Shown: positions 16,390-23,923 of the stretch, one piece after another
Numbering within the stretch: the stretch's first letter is position 1
Layout: each line of letters opens with the position of its first letter
DNA from: an uncultured Latescibacterota bacterium
GTDB lineage: Bacteria; Latescibacterota; UBA2968
NCBI GenBank assembly: GCA_951812755.1
Contig: OX638329.1
Location: forward strand, 4,100,522-4,164,521
Reading direction: 5' to 3'
Length of the DNA stretch: 64,000 nucleotides
Position numbers and translations under genes: made by a program
Notes under the pieces: model-generated
Databases searched by the model: none
What the model saw: only the letters and a program-made list of their open reading frames with translations
Told to the model about the DNA's origin: nothing

Positions 16390-16839
16390 ATGATCAGAAC
16401 TGCAAAAGCTGAAGAAAATGAAGAGTTGAGTAGCCTTGCAATGCGCTCAAAAGCGCATTGGAACTACGATGCAGATTTTCTTGAAGCATGCCGCCAGGAT
16501 CTAACTTATAGCCAACAAGATATTAACCATCACACCGTCTATGTGGTAGAAGAAATGGGACAGGTCGTCGGCTTTTATAGGTTAGAAATCAGGGAGAATA
16601 GACTCGAACTGTCTGATTTTTTTATTGAGCCAAGCAAAATAGGCCAGGGATATGGGAAGAGACTTTGGGATCATGCGATTGATCAAGCGAGGCAGTTAGG
16701 TTTTCACAAAGTGTCTATCCACTCAGACCCGTATGCGGAATCATTTTATTTATCAAGAGGTTCCGTTCGAATTGGAGAAGTGCCTTCCGGGGTCATTCCG
16801 GGGCGCACTATTCCCTTATTAGAATTTGCACTTAAATAA
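16390..16839 (+). CDS. GNAT family N-acetyltransferase
   Basis: 149 residues. Acetyl-CoA-dependent acyltransferase with the diagnostic pyrophosphate-binding motif A, FFIEPSKIGQGYGKRLWDHA (Q/RxxGxG/A as IGQGYG). N-terminal MIRTAKAEENEELSSLAMRS and VVEEMGQVVGFYRLE are also typical. The substrate is unreadable. Preceded by a complete attC and followed by a left-half box ATTTAAC at 16871, the exact reverse complement of the upstream GTTAAAT, as expected for one cassette. A 62-bp piece of this gene reappears at 26323-26384. Confidence 0.88.
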   Translation: MIRTAKAEENEELSSLAMRSKAHWNYDADFLEACRQDLTYSQQDINHHTVYVVEEMGQVVGFYRLEIRENRLELSDFFIEPSKIGQGYGKRLWDHAIDQARQLGFHKVSIHSDPYAESFYLSRGSVRIGEVPSGVIPGRTIPLLEFALK

Positions 16840-16870
16840 GAGCGCCTGAAACAAGACGAGAGATCACTAC

Positions 16871-16940
16871 ATTTAACACAGCGAATCACGCGGCGGCGCT
16901 GCGGATCGATCTGCCGGAACACCTGCCTATCGGTGGTCAT
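16871..16940 (+). other. Left half of an attC-like site
   Basis: ATTTAAC (16871-16877) then ACAGCGAATCACGCGGCGG; no GTTRRRY box follows before the next gene. The box complements the R' box of the preceding site (GTTAAAT at 16349). The right half appears to have been replaced by sequence leading into the APH-like gene. Confidence 0.4.
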
Positions 16941-17894
16941 ATGAAAGAAGCTGAACAGGCTCTGGGAACCTGGGATATCTCCGTCCAGTCCATCAGAGCA
17001 GCCACAGTCTCAAAGGTGTATCACGTCAAGTCAACCACAGGCGAGCGCTTCGTTCTGAAGAACATCGGTGCGCCTGATGTGCTTGTACGTACTGAGACCT
17101 GGTTCCGAGTGGCTCGTCATGTTCATGAGTCAGGTCTTCCCATAGCCTACCTGGTCGAGACCAATATGGGCTCGTTTTATAGCAGAATCGACTCGTCTAT
17201 CTATATTCTAATGCCCTTCCTGCCAGACGACGATCCCAACTTTTATGGCCCAGATTCAGCCCCTCTCTACCAAACTATAGGAGCAGCCTACGGTCGATTG
17301 CACGCCATCTTGGCCGACTTTGACGGGCCCATAGAAACGTGGGAGGACAACGCCTACGACCCACTGTTCAAAGGCTATGTGCCGGAGGCACTGCCCAAAC
17401 TGCCTGGTGAGGCGAGACGAAGGGTAAAGGACGCGCTGAGTGAAGTTAAAGACCACCTGCGGATGATCGCGTCTTCGTTGCCGATGGAGCCCATATTCCA
17501 GGACGTACATCGCGGAAACGTTCGGATGGTCAAGGGTGAGTTTTGTGGCTTCATCGACTGCGATCACATCTGTATCGGACAGCGGATTGACGACATCACG
17601 ACAGCTCTGATTTCTATGATCAAGTACCGAGGTCGCAATGGCCTGCCTTCAGAGGATGAGACTGATGAGCACCGTCACTGGTGGTTGGCTCACTTTGGCG
17701 AGTTTCTGACATCTTACAACGCGGTCAATCCGCTTCGTCCGCTGGAGAGAGACCACATGCTGTATGTAATGCTTGCGCGCTGCCTCCCAGAACTTGAGGA
17801 GATAGAAGGAGGAACTGCCAGTTTGGAACTCATGGATTGGTTCTATGCTCATCGAACGGAGATAGAGATCGGAATTATGTCGATTGGCGGGTAG
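16941..17894 (+). CDS. Aminoglycoside-phosphotransferase (APH)-family kinase
   Basis: 317 residues with the APH/choline kinase-like fold: YHVKSTTGERFVLKNI (ATP-binding Lys), the catalytic loop QDVHRGNVRM (HxxN pattern) and the metal-binding GFIDCDHICIGQRIDDI. Family members phosphorylate antibiotics, choline, homoserine or sugars; nothing here proves resistance. It is related in fold to the genes at 34156 and 52021 but not a close copy. Start ATG 16941 lacks a strong ribosome binding site. Confidence 0.85.
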   Translation: MKEAEQALGTWDISVQSIRAATVSKVYHVKSTTGERFVLKNIGAPDVLVRTETWFRVARHVHESGLPIAYLVETNMGSFYSRIDSSIYILMPFLPDDDPNFYGPDSAPLYQTIGAAYGRLHAILADFDGPIETWEDNAYDPLFKGYVPEALPKLPGEARRRVKDALSEVKDHLRMIASSLPMEPIFQDVHRGNVRMVKGEFCGFIDCDHICIGQRIDDITTALISMIKYRGRNGLPSEDETDEHRHWWLAHFGEFLTSYNAVNPLRPLERDHMLYVMLARCLPELEEIEGGTASLELMDWFYAHRTEIEIGIMSIGG

Positions 17895-17947
17895 AATGCA
17901 GTGTATGGTAGCGGGTCATCACCATTGGAGTCGAGAAAGATCACCGG

Positions 17948-18424
17948 ATGAATCATTCAGACATTTCTTGCCGAGTTGCGACCAGATCAGACGTCGAATC
18001 TCTGCTAAATCTCTTTCCGCAGATCACGAGCCGCCCCCATAGTCTTTTGGCCAAAACTCTCGGACTCGAAGAGTCGATCCGGATCTTCGATGAGATGTCT
18101 GACTACGGCAACATATTCATCGTTCTGGGAGAATCGGACAAGGAAATAGTCGCCGCGCTCATAATGGCAATCGTTCCGAATTTTACTTACGAAGGGCGCC
18201 CTTGGGCTATCATCGAGAATGTCGTTGTGGCACGCGAACAAAGGGGCAAGGGATTTGGGAAGAAGCTGATGACATTCGCGATGAACCTTGCCGAAGAGAA
18301 GGGCTGCTACAAGCTACAGTTACTCAGCGGTCCAAACGAAGATCAGGTGGGATTCTATAGAAGCCTTGGAATGCAAGATGGGACGAGTCGCGGATTTAAG
18401 AAGTATTTCGTGGCGCGCGAGTAG
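17948..18424 (+). CDS. GNAT family N-acetyltransferase
   Basis: 158 residues. Motif A is visible as IENVVVAREQRGKGFGKKLMTFAM (R/QxxGxG as RGKGFG), followed by AEEKGCYKLQLLSGPNEDQ and FYRSLGM, the typical C-terminal half. Likely acetylates an amine of a small molecule. It follows the APH-like gene by 53 bases with no recognisable attC between, so these two may share a cassette or the site has decayed. A gene-tail remnant begins directly after its stop. Confidence 0.85.
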   Translation: MNHSDISCRVATRSDVESLLNLFPQITSRPHSLLAKTLGLEESIRIFDEMSDYGNIFIVLGESDKEIVAALIMAIVPNFTYEGRPWAIIENVVVAREQRGKGFGKKLMTFAMNLAEEKGCYKLQLLSGPNEDQVGFYRSLGMQDGTSRGFKKYFVARE

Positions 18425-18438
18425 GCTCACATCTCAGG

Positions 18439-18531
18439 CATTACAAATTTGAACCTGACGCAAAATTCTTTCTGAGGAACCTGGAAGAAGAGATCAAAGA
18501 CTTTACTTCAAAGACGAAATGGGTTGACTGA
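18439..18531 (+). pseudogene. 3' remnant of an unknown gene
   Basis: An open frame without start reads HYKFEPDAKFFLRN then LEEEIKDFTSKTKWVD before TGA (18529-18531). The segment 18471-18513 recurs at 20267-20310 with one inserted base, on the other side of the FAD-oxidoreductase gene. It appears to be the tail of a gene lost by rearrangement. Confidence 0.5.
18471..18513 (+). repeat. Direct repeat, left copy, flanking the FAD gene
   Basis: About 43 bases including GGAAGAAGAGATCAAAGACT; a nearly identical copy stands at 20267-20310, 52 bases after the stop of the FAD-dependent oxidoreductase. The pair brackets a gene of about 1.6 kb and could mark an insertion or a tandem duplication. Confidence 0.75.
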
Positions 18532-18597
18532 TACGAGTGAAGATGATTAGACTCCTTCTTCCCTTCACCGCGGACGAACGCACGGAGGTCACAGCCG

Positions 18598-20220
18598 ATG
18601 TCGAATCTCAAATACTTCCATCACGACTGGATTGAACCTACAACTGAAATCATCGAAACGGATGTCTGCATCTACGGCGGCTCGTCAGGAGGTATCGCTG
18701 CAGCCGTCACAGTCGCACGGGCCGGGCTACGTGTCGTCATCCTCCAGCCGGGCCAACACATCGGTGGCATGACAACCGGCGGACTCGGGTGGACGGACTT
18801 CGGCCGCAAGCACGTTATCGGTGGACTGAGCCGATCCTTCTACAACCAGGTCGGACAGCACTACGGACAGAATGAGGAGTGGCAGTTCGAGCCTCACGTC
18901 GCCGACGCTGTTTTCGATGCGTGGGTTTTGGAAAACGGTATCGATGTCCGGTACGGTCAGTATCTGGACGCTGTCGAATCTATTGATCGACGTATCGTTT
19001 CCATCACGCTCCTTGGCGGGCTCCGGGTCCGCGCCAAGATCTTTATGGACTGCTCCTACGAGGGGGACCTGATGGCGAAGGCTGGCGTCTCCTTCCACGT
19101 CGGGCGTGAGGCGAATGAGATCTACGGTGAGACGCTCAACGGCATCCAGGTGCGAGAAAAACATCAGTTCGGTCTTACCGTAGATCCCTACGTGGAACCG
19201 GGTGACCCGGACAGCGGGCTGCTGCCTCAGATCGAGGAGACCGATCTGACGGCACGACAGGGCGAAGGCGATCACCGTGTGCAAGCCTACTGCTTCCGCG
19301 TATGCATGACCGATGATCCTGCGCTCAAGATCGACTGGACTAAGCCGGACGCGTTCGATCCTGCCCAGTATGTCCTTGCGACACGCTGGTTCAACACTGT
19401 GGGCGGAGACAGCCAGAACCCGAATCACAGCGCCGACCCGGTTGCCAACATAAGCGACAGCGGAGTACCCAGGAAGTTCGACATCTTCCCGAACAGAACA
19501 CCCGGCGGTTACTGTAAAACCGATACCAACAACAACGGCCCCATCAGCAGTGACTTCATCGGGAGATCGTGGGGATGGCCCGCCGCCAGCTATGAGGAGC
19601 GGGAGGCCATATTCCAGGCGCACGTCAATTACCAGCGTGGTCTCTACTGGCATCTGGCCAACGAACCGGCGATACCCCAGCGCGTGCGTGACGCCTACAG
19701 CCGCTGGGGTCTATCCAGTGACGAGTTCACCGATACCGAGCACTGGCCGCATCAATTGTATATCCGCGAGTGCCGCCGGATGATCGGCGACTACGTCATC
19801 ACGGAGCACGACTGCTATCAGAAGTCAGTCGCAGAGGACTCGATCGGGATGGGTAGCTACACCATGGACTCGCATAATTGCTCCCGATTCGTACGTGTCG
19901 AAGGAGGCTTAGCATGTGTCCTCAACGAGGGGGATGTGCAGATCCCCCCGACCAATCCTTATCCCGTAAGCTACCGGAGTATCGTGCCAAAGAGGGGGGA
20001 GACAGCAAATCTGTTCATCCCCGTATGCTTCTCGGCCTCTCACATATCCTACGGTAGCGCGCGCATGGAACCGGTCTTCATGGTCCTGGGAGAGTCTGCT
20101 GGGCTGGCGGCAAGGCTGTGTCTGGATGCCGATTGCGACACGCAGGATCTGCCGTACGATGAGTTACGCCCCGAGTTGTTGAAGGCAGCGCAGATCCTCG
20201 AGTTGCCCGACACCCGGTAG
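18598..20220 (+). CDS. FAD-dependent oxidoreductase (FAD_oxidored family)
   Basis: 540 residues. N-terminal dinucleotide-binding motif CIYGGSSGGIAAAVTVARAG (GxSxGG variant), then GQHIGGMTTGGLGWTDFG, a conserved segment of this family, and the C-terminal FIPVCFSASHISYGSARMEP with GESAGLAARL. Such proteins are abundant in polysaccharide-degrading bacteria, often beside sulfatases; the substrate is unknown. GGAGG is well placed before the ATG. The higher GC and lack of attC suggest separate acquisition; direct repeats flank it. Confidence 0.85.
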   Translation: MSNLKYFHHDWIEPTTEIIETDVCIYGGSSGGIAAAVTVARAGLRVVILQPGQHIGGMTTGGLGWTDFGRKHVIGGLSRSFYNQVGQHYGQNEEWQFEPHVADAVFDAWVLENGIDVRYGQYLDAVESIDRRIVSITLLGGLRVRAKIFMDCSYEGDLMAKAGVSFHVGREANEIYGETLNGIQVREKHQFGLTVDPYVEPGDPDSGLLPQIEETDLTARQGEGDHRVQAYCFRVCMTDDPALKIDWTKPDAFDPAQYVLATRWFNTVGGDSQNPNHSADPVANISDSGVPRKFDIFPNRTPGGYCKTDTNNNGPISSDFIGRSWGWPAASYEEREAIFQAHVNYQRGLYWHLANEPAIPQRVRDAYSRWGLSSDEFTDTEHWPHQLYIRECRRMIGDYVITEHDCYQKSVAEDSIGMGSYTMDSHNCSRFVRVEGGLACVLNEGDVQIPPTNPYPVSYRSIVPKRGETANLFIPVCFSASHISYGSARMEPVFMVLGESAGLAARLCLDADCDTQDLPYDELRPELLKAAQILELPDTR

Positions 20221-20266
20221 AAGAAAGAGCCCGAAGGCGGTGGTCGCTCTCGAAACTTGAGGAATC

Positions 20267-20310
20267 TCTGAGGGACCTTGGAAGAAGAGATCAAAGACTT
20301 TACTTCAAAG
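20267..20310 (+). repeat. Direct repeat, right copy, flanking the FAD gene
   Basis: Matches 18471-18513 apart from one substitution and one inserted T. In the left copy it is the tail of an open frame (LEEEIKDFTSK); here the insertion breaks that frame. Confidence 0.75.
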
Positions 20311-20314
20311 TGGA

Positions 20315-20452
20315 TTTCAAGATCGTGATGCAGCACTAGATGCTCTAACCAAACCAAGTCAATACCCGATAGCTCTATTTCATTGCCAACAACTGGCAGA
20401 AAAGGGTATGAAGGCGGTTTTAAGATCATCCGGGTTCAGTGAAAAAAAATAA
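20315..20452 (+). pseudogene. Gene remnant, unknown
   Basis: A 45-codon frame without start reads FQDRDAALDALTKPSQYPIA then LFHCQQLAEKGMKAVLRSSG before TAA. The composition is protein-like; HCQQLAEKGMKAVL resembles HEPN-type helices, but this is too little to assign a family. It directly follows the right direct repeat. Confidence 0.35.
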
Positions 20453-20556
20453 AAGAGATAAGGCATGATCTCAGGAGATTACATAGAGAATGTTTTCAAA
20501 AATACCCTGTATTTGGTACGGTTACTCACGAGGCCCGAAGTCTTTCCTCAATTGGG

Positions 20557-20754
20557 ATGAATGTTCGTTATGATAATCCTGTTATTTATCCTCACCAAGC
20601 AGTAAGAGCTTATTGGGCGGGATTAAGGGTAACTGCTTTATGTACCTGTATCATATGTAGAATCAATAGAAGAGTAATCAAGGATGTAAAAGCTCAAGAT
20701 TCAAAGGAGCCAATTCAGTTAGTAGAAGGCGTTATGGCCTACAGAGAATTATAA
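20557..20754 (+). CDS. Small hypothetical protein
   Basis: 65 residues, MNVRYDNPVIYPHQAVRAYW to VEGVMAYREL, with a CTCIICRIN cluster of cysteines. No recognisable family and no strong ribosome binding site. A 31-codon frame (ATG 20466, MISGDYIENVFKN) lies just upstream; both could be pieces of one broken gene. Coding status uncertain. Confidence 0.3.
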   Translation: MNVRYDNPVIYPHQAVRAYWAGLRVTALCTCIICRINRRVIKDVKAQDSKEPIQLVEGVMAYREL

Positions 20755-20878
20755 AAGAAAATTCCGTTTGAATACGCGGGGTCGTAAATAGAGAGCATGT
20801 TACACGCAAGCGGCGCAAGAGTTTCCCCAACCCCACTCCGTGACAGTACAACTTGAAGTAGAGGTAGAAATCTGCGGC

Positions 20879-20968
20879 ACCTAACATATCCATTCACGCT
20901 ATGGCCCATTCGGCATTTAGCCTCCGGTAACCCGCTTCGCGGTTTCGCAAGTGGAGAGAACGTTACCT
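20879..20968 (+). other. attC-like site with cassette tail
   Basis: ACCTAAC (20879-20885) opens and GTTACCT (20962-20968) closes a 90-base element with the inner dyad CCGGTAACCCGCTTCGCGG and TTTCGCAAGTGGAG. The 70 bases spanning the left box (about 20840-20912) are closely similar to 48205-48275, including a short coding tail (VQLE..AEI), so two cassettes shared this 3' end. The right box departs from consensus. Confidence 0.5.
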
Positions 20969-21068
20969 GAAATTGGCGCACAGGCAAGTGTCCAACCACT
21001 CCCCAAAAAATCAAAATCGCGCACAAAAACAATAACCACTACATTTATGTTGGCCCCTTTAAGATGAT

Positions 21069-21621
21069 GTGTTTAGCGGTTGGGCGGTATCGCAGAAGGC
21101 CAAAGAGAATCCTGAACTCTACGAGCCAGGCAAGAACAAAGACAGCCCGCCGCCTACCAAAGATCAAAAGAGAGGGGCAAAATTAGAGGGTCTAAAACAG
21201 ACCATCAAAAAAAGACCCTCTGGAACGCCTGGACAAAAACGAACATTCAAGACCCGGCCAACTGGCGATGCGGCGTTTGAGCCTATCGACAACATTCCAG
21301 AGTCGGATTTCTTTCTATATTTTCACGCACTTTATGATGTCGTTCTGCCGTCTCTCAAACCGTCAGATCGTCTGTCCCGTCTGATCCTATGTGTGCTTTT
21401 CTGGAAATCTCATGGCAACCATCAGAACTTTTGTCAGGTGTCCTTCAGAGAGCTTGAGCGCATTACTGGCGCGGGGCGCAATACTATTCGCAGGAATCTG
21501 GAGCCATTGATCAAGGACGGCTGTGTGTATTATCTCTGATGGGTATAGGGAAGCCACTACGTATGGCTTGCGGATCCCGCTGGAGTCAAATAGAGGGTCT
21601 AAAATAGAGGGTCTAAAATAG
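21069..21621 (+). pseudogene. Winged-helix DNA-binding protein, frameshifted
   Basis: The first frame gives 156 residues: a low-complexity basic N-terminus (KKRPSGTPGQKR) and a winged-helix domain, VSFRELERITGAGRNTIRRN then LEPLIKDGCVYYL, ending at 21539. A one-base shift lets it continue SDGYREATTYGLRIPLESNR into GSKIEGLK and a stop at 21619-21621, inside the repeat array. Homologous-looking proteins usually carry repeated GSKI-type linkers after the domain, so the second frame is probably the original C-terminus. Start chosen at ATG 21069 without a clear ribosome binding site. Function likely regulation or plasmid/phage maintenance. Confidence 0.55.
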
Positions 21622-21744
21622 AGGGTCTAAAATAGAGGGTCTAAAATAGAGGGTCTAAAATAGAGGGTCTAAAATAGAGGGTCTAAAATAGAGGGTCTAA
21701 AATAGAGGGTCTAAAATAGAGGGTCTAAAATAGAGGGTCTAAAA
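21591..21744 (+). repeat. Eleven perfect 14-bp tandem repeats
   Basis: TAGAGGGTCTAAAA is repeated eleven times without a mismatch. An exact twelfth copy lies inside the upstream winged-helix coding sequence (21184-21197) and a partial inverted copy (AGACCCTCT) near 21213. As 14 is not a multiple of three, each unit changes frame and contributes TAG stops. It may be an expansion of a GSKIEGLK-coding linker or an iteron-like binding array for the adjacent DNA-binding protein. Confidence 0.95.
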
Positions 21745-21890
21745 CTTACACACTGTAATTGACGCGCGACCTCGAAAGGAAGGAACACTTGTGGAAAATT
21801 TATTCGACAGGAACTTGAAAGCCCTCTATATTGGGACAACCCACCATTCTTTCCACAGTCTGGAAAGAGCCATATTCACAGGAGGTAGAA

Positions 21891-22373
21891 ATGAAAACTC
21901 GTGTATTTGCATTAGTTGTCTGTTTGGGGATCGCGTCAGCGGTCTTCATGGCCGGATGTGCATCAATTATGCATGGAACATCACAAGATGTTGGTATATC
22001 AAGCACGCCGACAGGAGCCACAATTACTGTTGATGGCCAAATTAAAGGGACAACCCCAGCTGCTGTCAAACTTAGCCGCAAGGATACCCACACTGTTAAA
22101 ATTGAATTGCCTGGCTATTTGCCATTTGAATCAATGATCACTCGCCATGTAAGTGGCTGGGTGTGGGGAAATATTATTTTTGGTGGGCTAATAGGGCTTG
22201 CTGTTGATGCAATGACTGGTGGCCTTTACAAATTGAGCCCAGAACAACTACAAGCGACACTTGCAAAGGAAAATGCAGGGATTCTTTACAACAAGGACGC
22301 AATCTATGTATCAGTTGTTTTGCAGGCCGATCCGTCATGGAAACAAATAGGAAATCTAGTTCCCCAACAATAA
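21891..22373 (+). CDS. PEGA-domain lipoprotein
   Basis: 160 residues from ATG 21891, after AGGAGGT. The N-terminus is a lipoprotein signal (KTRVFALVVCLGIASAVFMA then GC, lipobox around residue 22). A PEGA-type beta domain follows: VGISSTPTGATITVDGQIKG, TTPAAVKLSRKDTHTVKIEL, PGYLPFE. A hydrophobic glycine-rich segment (WGNIIFGGLIGLAVDAMTGG) comes next. Probably anchored to the inner leaflet of an outer membrane or to the cytoplasmic membrane; PEGA domains may bind surface polymers. The in-frame ATG at 21831 would add a non-signal extension. Confidence 0.82.
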   Translation: MKTRVFALVVCLGIASAVFMAGCASIMHGTSQDVGISSTPTGATITVDGQIKGTTPAAVKLSRKDTHTVKIELPGYLPFESMITRHVSGWVWGNIIFGGLIGLAVDAMTGGLYKLSPEQLQATLAKENAGILYNKDAIYVSVVLQADPSWKQIGNLVPQQ

Positions 22374-22475
22374 TCTGCCAAAAGCCATTTGGCTGGCATC
22401 ATTATGTGGACTTGACCTGTTTCGGCGGGTACCTTCGCAGGCTTAAAACCCAAGCCCTAAATACTCCACCAAAAC

Positions 22476-22583
22476 GATGCTGTTGCCGAATTGGTCGAGA
22501 GGTAGTCAGCAGTTGTAAAAACGGCTATTTGTGGCCTGAATACAAGCTCTGTATGGACAGAATTCGAATTCGGCAACAGCATC
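22476..22583 (+). repeat. Inverted-repeat-bounded element, copy 1
   Basis: GATGCTGTTGCCGAATT (22476-22492) and its perfect reverse complement (22567-22583) bound a 108-bp element. Its interior (GTTGTAAAAACGGCT) is found inverted in copy 2. The left arm and interior read DAVAELVER then VVKTA in one frame, so the element may derive from a gene fragment arranged head-to-head, or be a small MITE-like unit. Confidence 0.7.
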
Positions 22584-22780
22584 TGAAGCGGGGTAACTCC
22601 ACTTGTATGAGTTAGAAAAGTACCTCACTCTCTCTAAAAACTGGTCGGCAAGCAACGCGAATTGTCCGAATTTCGGGGCGTCACCGGCTCCCCAGGCGAT
22701 TTTTAGAGGGATTTTGGTGGCTTCCCCAGGCAGGCAAAGAATTTAACGACAAGGCCGCCCACAAGTGGGAAACGGCACTA

Positions 22781-22816
22781 AGAAAGCCCGTCAGTCAAAC
22801 TGACAGGCTTTCTTTT
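22781..22816 (+). terminator. Rho-independent terminator
   Basis: AGAAAGCC-C-GTCAG (22781-22794) pairs with CTGAC-A-GGCTTTCT (22800-22813), with a five-base loop and a T-rich tail (TTTTG). No coding gene directly precedes it; it may end the transcript that starts at the lipoprotein gene or serve a lost gene. Confidence 0.6.
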
Positions 22817-22928
22817 GTACTCGAGTTTTTTTAAGGCATTCTTCCATCGCCTACCATGCGCCGATGGCTTATGAAAAGCTGCATCTATCACAGGCTTGAT
22901 ACACAAGCCCTAAAGTCTCCACTGAAGC

Positions 22929-23058
22929 GATGCTGTTGCCGAATTCCTAATTATGTCTCAATGCAACTAAACATAGGGCTTACAGAGCCTGCATTTCGGC
23001 TCTAAACAGCCGTTTTTACAACCGTAGATTTCCTCTCGAACAATTCGGCAACAGCATC
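22929..23058 (-). repeat. Inverted-repeat-bounded element, copy 2
   Basis: The same 17-base arm GATGCTGTTGCCGAATT (22929-22945) and its reverse complement (23042-23058) bound 130 bp. Read on the minus strand the interior resembles copy 1 (TCGAGAGG, GTTGTAAAAACGGCT). The two copies therefore have opposite orientation and share a flanking CAAGCCCTAAA..CTCCAC sequence on the left. Confidence 0.7.
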
Positions 23059-23343
23059 CTTTAAGGCTTCACTCGAAGGGGACCACGCCAACTTCAGGTA
23101 ATAAACGGTTGTCGGCTTTGAACTATTCGGCTCTTCATCCAAATACTTGGGCATAGAGAAAATTTCGCTGGAAATGACCTGCACAGGAAGCTATATTGTA
23201 TAATAGTAGCCAAACCGAAGCCGAACCAAACAGATTATTCTGGAAGACCTGACTCCAGATGAAGAATTGGCCTGAAGAGGCACTGGAACACTGGCAGATC
23301 AAGCGGGACAAAACACGACGTGGAATAGTAGAGGTGATCAGCG

Positions 23344-23553
23344 ATGATTCAGAACGATCAGGAACTTGAGGCGACCAAGGAACGCATCCAGTATTTTCAG
23401 CAACAAGTAGAAAAGCTTCGACAGGTTGAAACCAATCCACAGAACTATTGGTTATCGGCAGGCGGCTATCTGGCCGAAATAGATCGGATGAATCTCGAGG
23501 TGAGAGAGTATCTTTCGCTTCATCCAAGTGAACGAAGAGAGCGGGTTACCTGA
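23344..23553 (+). CDS. Small helical protein, possibly antitoxin-related
   Basis: 69 residues, MIQNDQELEATKERIQYFQQ QVEKLRQ then LAEIDRMNLEVREYLSLHPS, an all-helical protein of a type commonly found alone or beside toxin genes. The start follows GAGGTGATC. An upstream frame ending LEDLTPDEELA could be the tail of its partner. A strong terminator follows 30 bases after the stop, so this is a complete transcription-unit end. Family assignment tentative. Confidence 0.5.
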   Translation: MIQNDQELEATKERIQYFQQQVEKLRQVETNPQNYWLSAGGYLAEIDRMNLEVREYLSLHPSERRERVT

Positions 23554-23583
23554 GTTTATCATAGAACATGTTTCGTGATATAG

Positions 23584-23620
23584 ATCCCCGTTCAGGAGGT
23601 TATCTGACGGGGATTTTTTT
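23584..23620 (+). terminator. Rho-independent terminator
   Basis: ATCCCCG-T-TCAG (23584-23595) pairs with CTGA-CGGGGAT (23604-23614), with one bulged base and an eight-base loop, followed by a run of seven T. It ends the small gene at 23344-23553. Confidence 0.8.
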
Positions 23621-23741
23621 CAACATTTATCTTGCTCTTAATACGCGCAACGCCAACAATAAAAGTTTTTGACCGCAAGCGGCAAAAACTGAAAGCGCGC
23701 AAGAACCACTCCCCGCCACCTCGAAATTTTGGAGATGTGAA

Positions 23742-23897
23742 ATGAATGATTCCCTGTCATATTCAGTTGCGGTAATTGCAGATATTCACGGCAACGTCGC
23801 TTTGATGGGGATCATCAAGTTGGATATGCCAGAGTGTGGTGGGATGGGCAGGAATGGCATAAGGAACTCTGACCTCTTCGTCCATTCTCTTCCGTAA
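23742..23897 (+). pseudogene. Truncated calcineurin-like metallophosphoesterase
   Basis: ATG 23742 encodes SYSVAVIADIHGNVALMGII, where ADIHGN is the first metal-binding motif (DxH) of metallophosphoesterases. After about 25 residues the sequence loses family character and ends at TAA 23897 (51 residues). Only the first active-site motif remains, so the gene is a fragment; the normal length would be near 250 residues. Confidence 0.6.
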
Positions 23898-23923
23898 CTG
23901 CCTGTCGTTCACGGGAGGAAACC

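Larger units (their letters stand above)
22374..23343. other. Gene-poor stretch with inverted-repeat pairs and a terminator
   Basis: About 970 bases without a convincing gene. It contains two related palindromic elements (22476-22583 and 22929-23058), a terminator at 22781-22816, and only short fragmentary frames. A 60-codon minus-strand frame at 23002-23184 (ending LKDAVAELFERKSTVVKTAV) overlaps the second element and looks like a gene remnant. Confidence 0.5.

Noticed and set aside
16941-17894. Calling the APH-like genes antibiotic resistance genes
   Set aside because: The fold is shared by many small-molecule kinases and no known resistance subfamily signature can be recognised by eye.
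21591-21744. A CRISPR array
   Set aside because: The units are directly adjacent with no spacers and only 14 bp long.
22567-22615. A transposon with transposase between the inverted repeats
   Set aside because: The elements are only 108 and 130 bp and no transposase-like protein is encoded within or near them.
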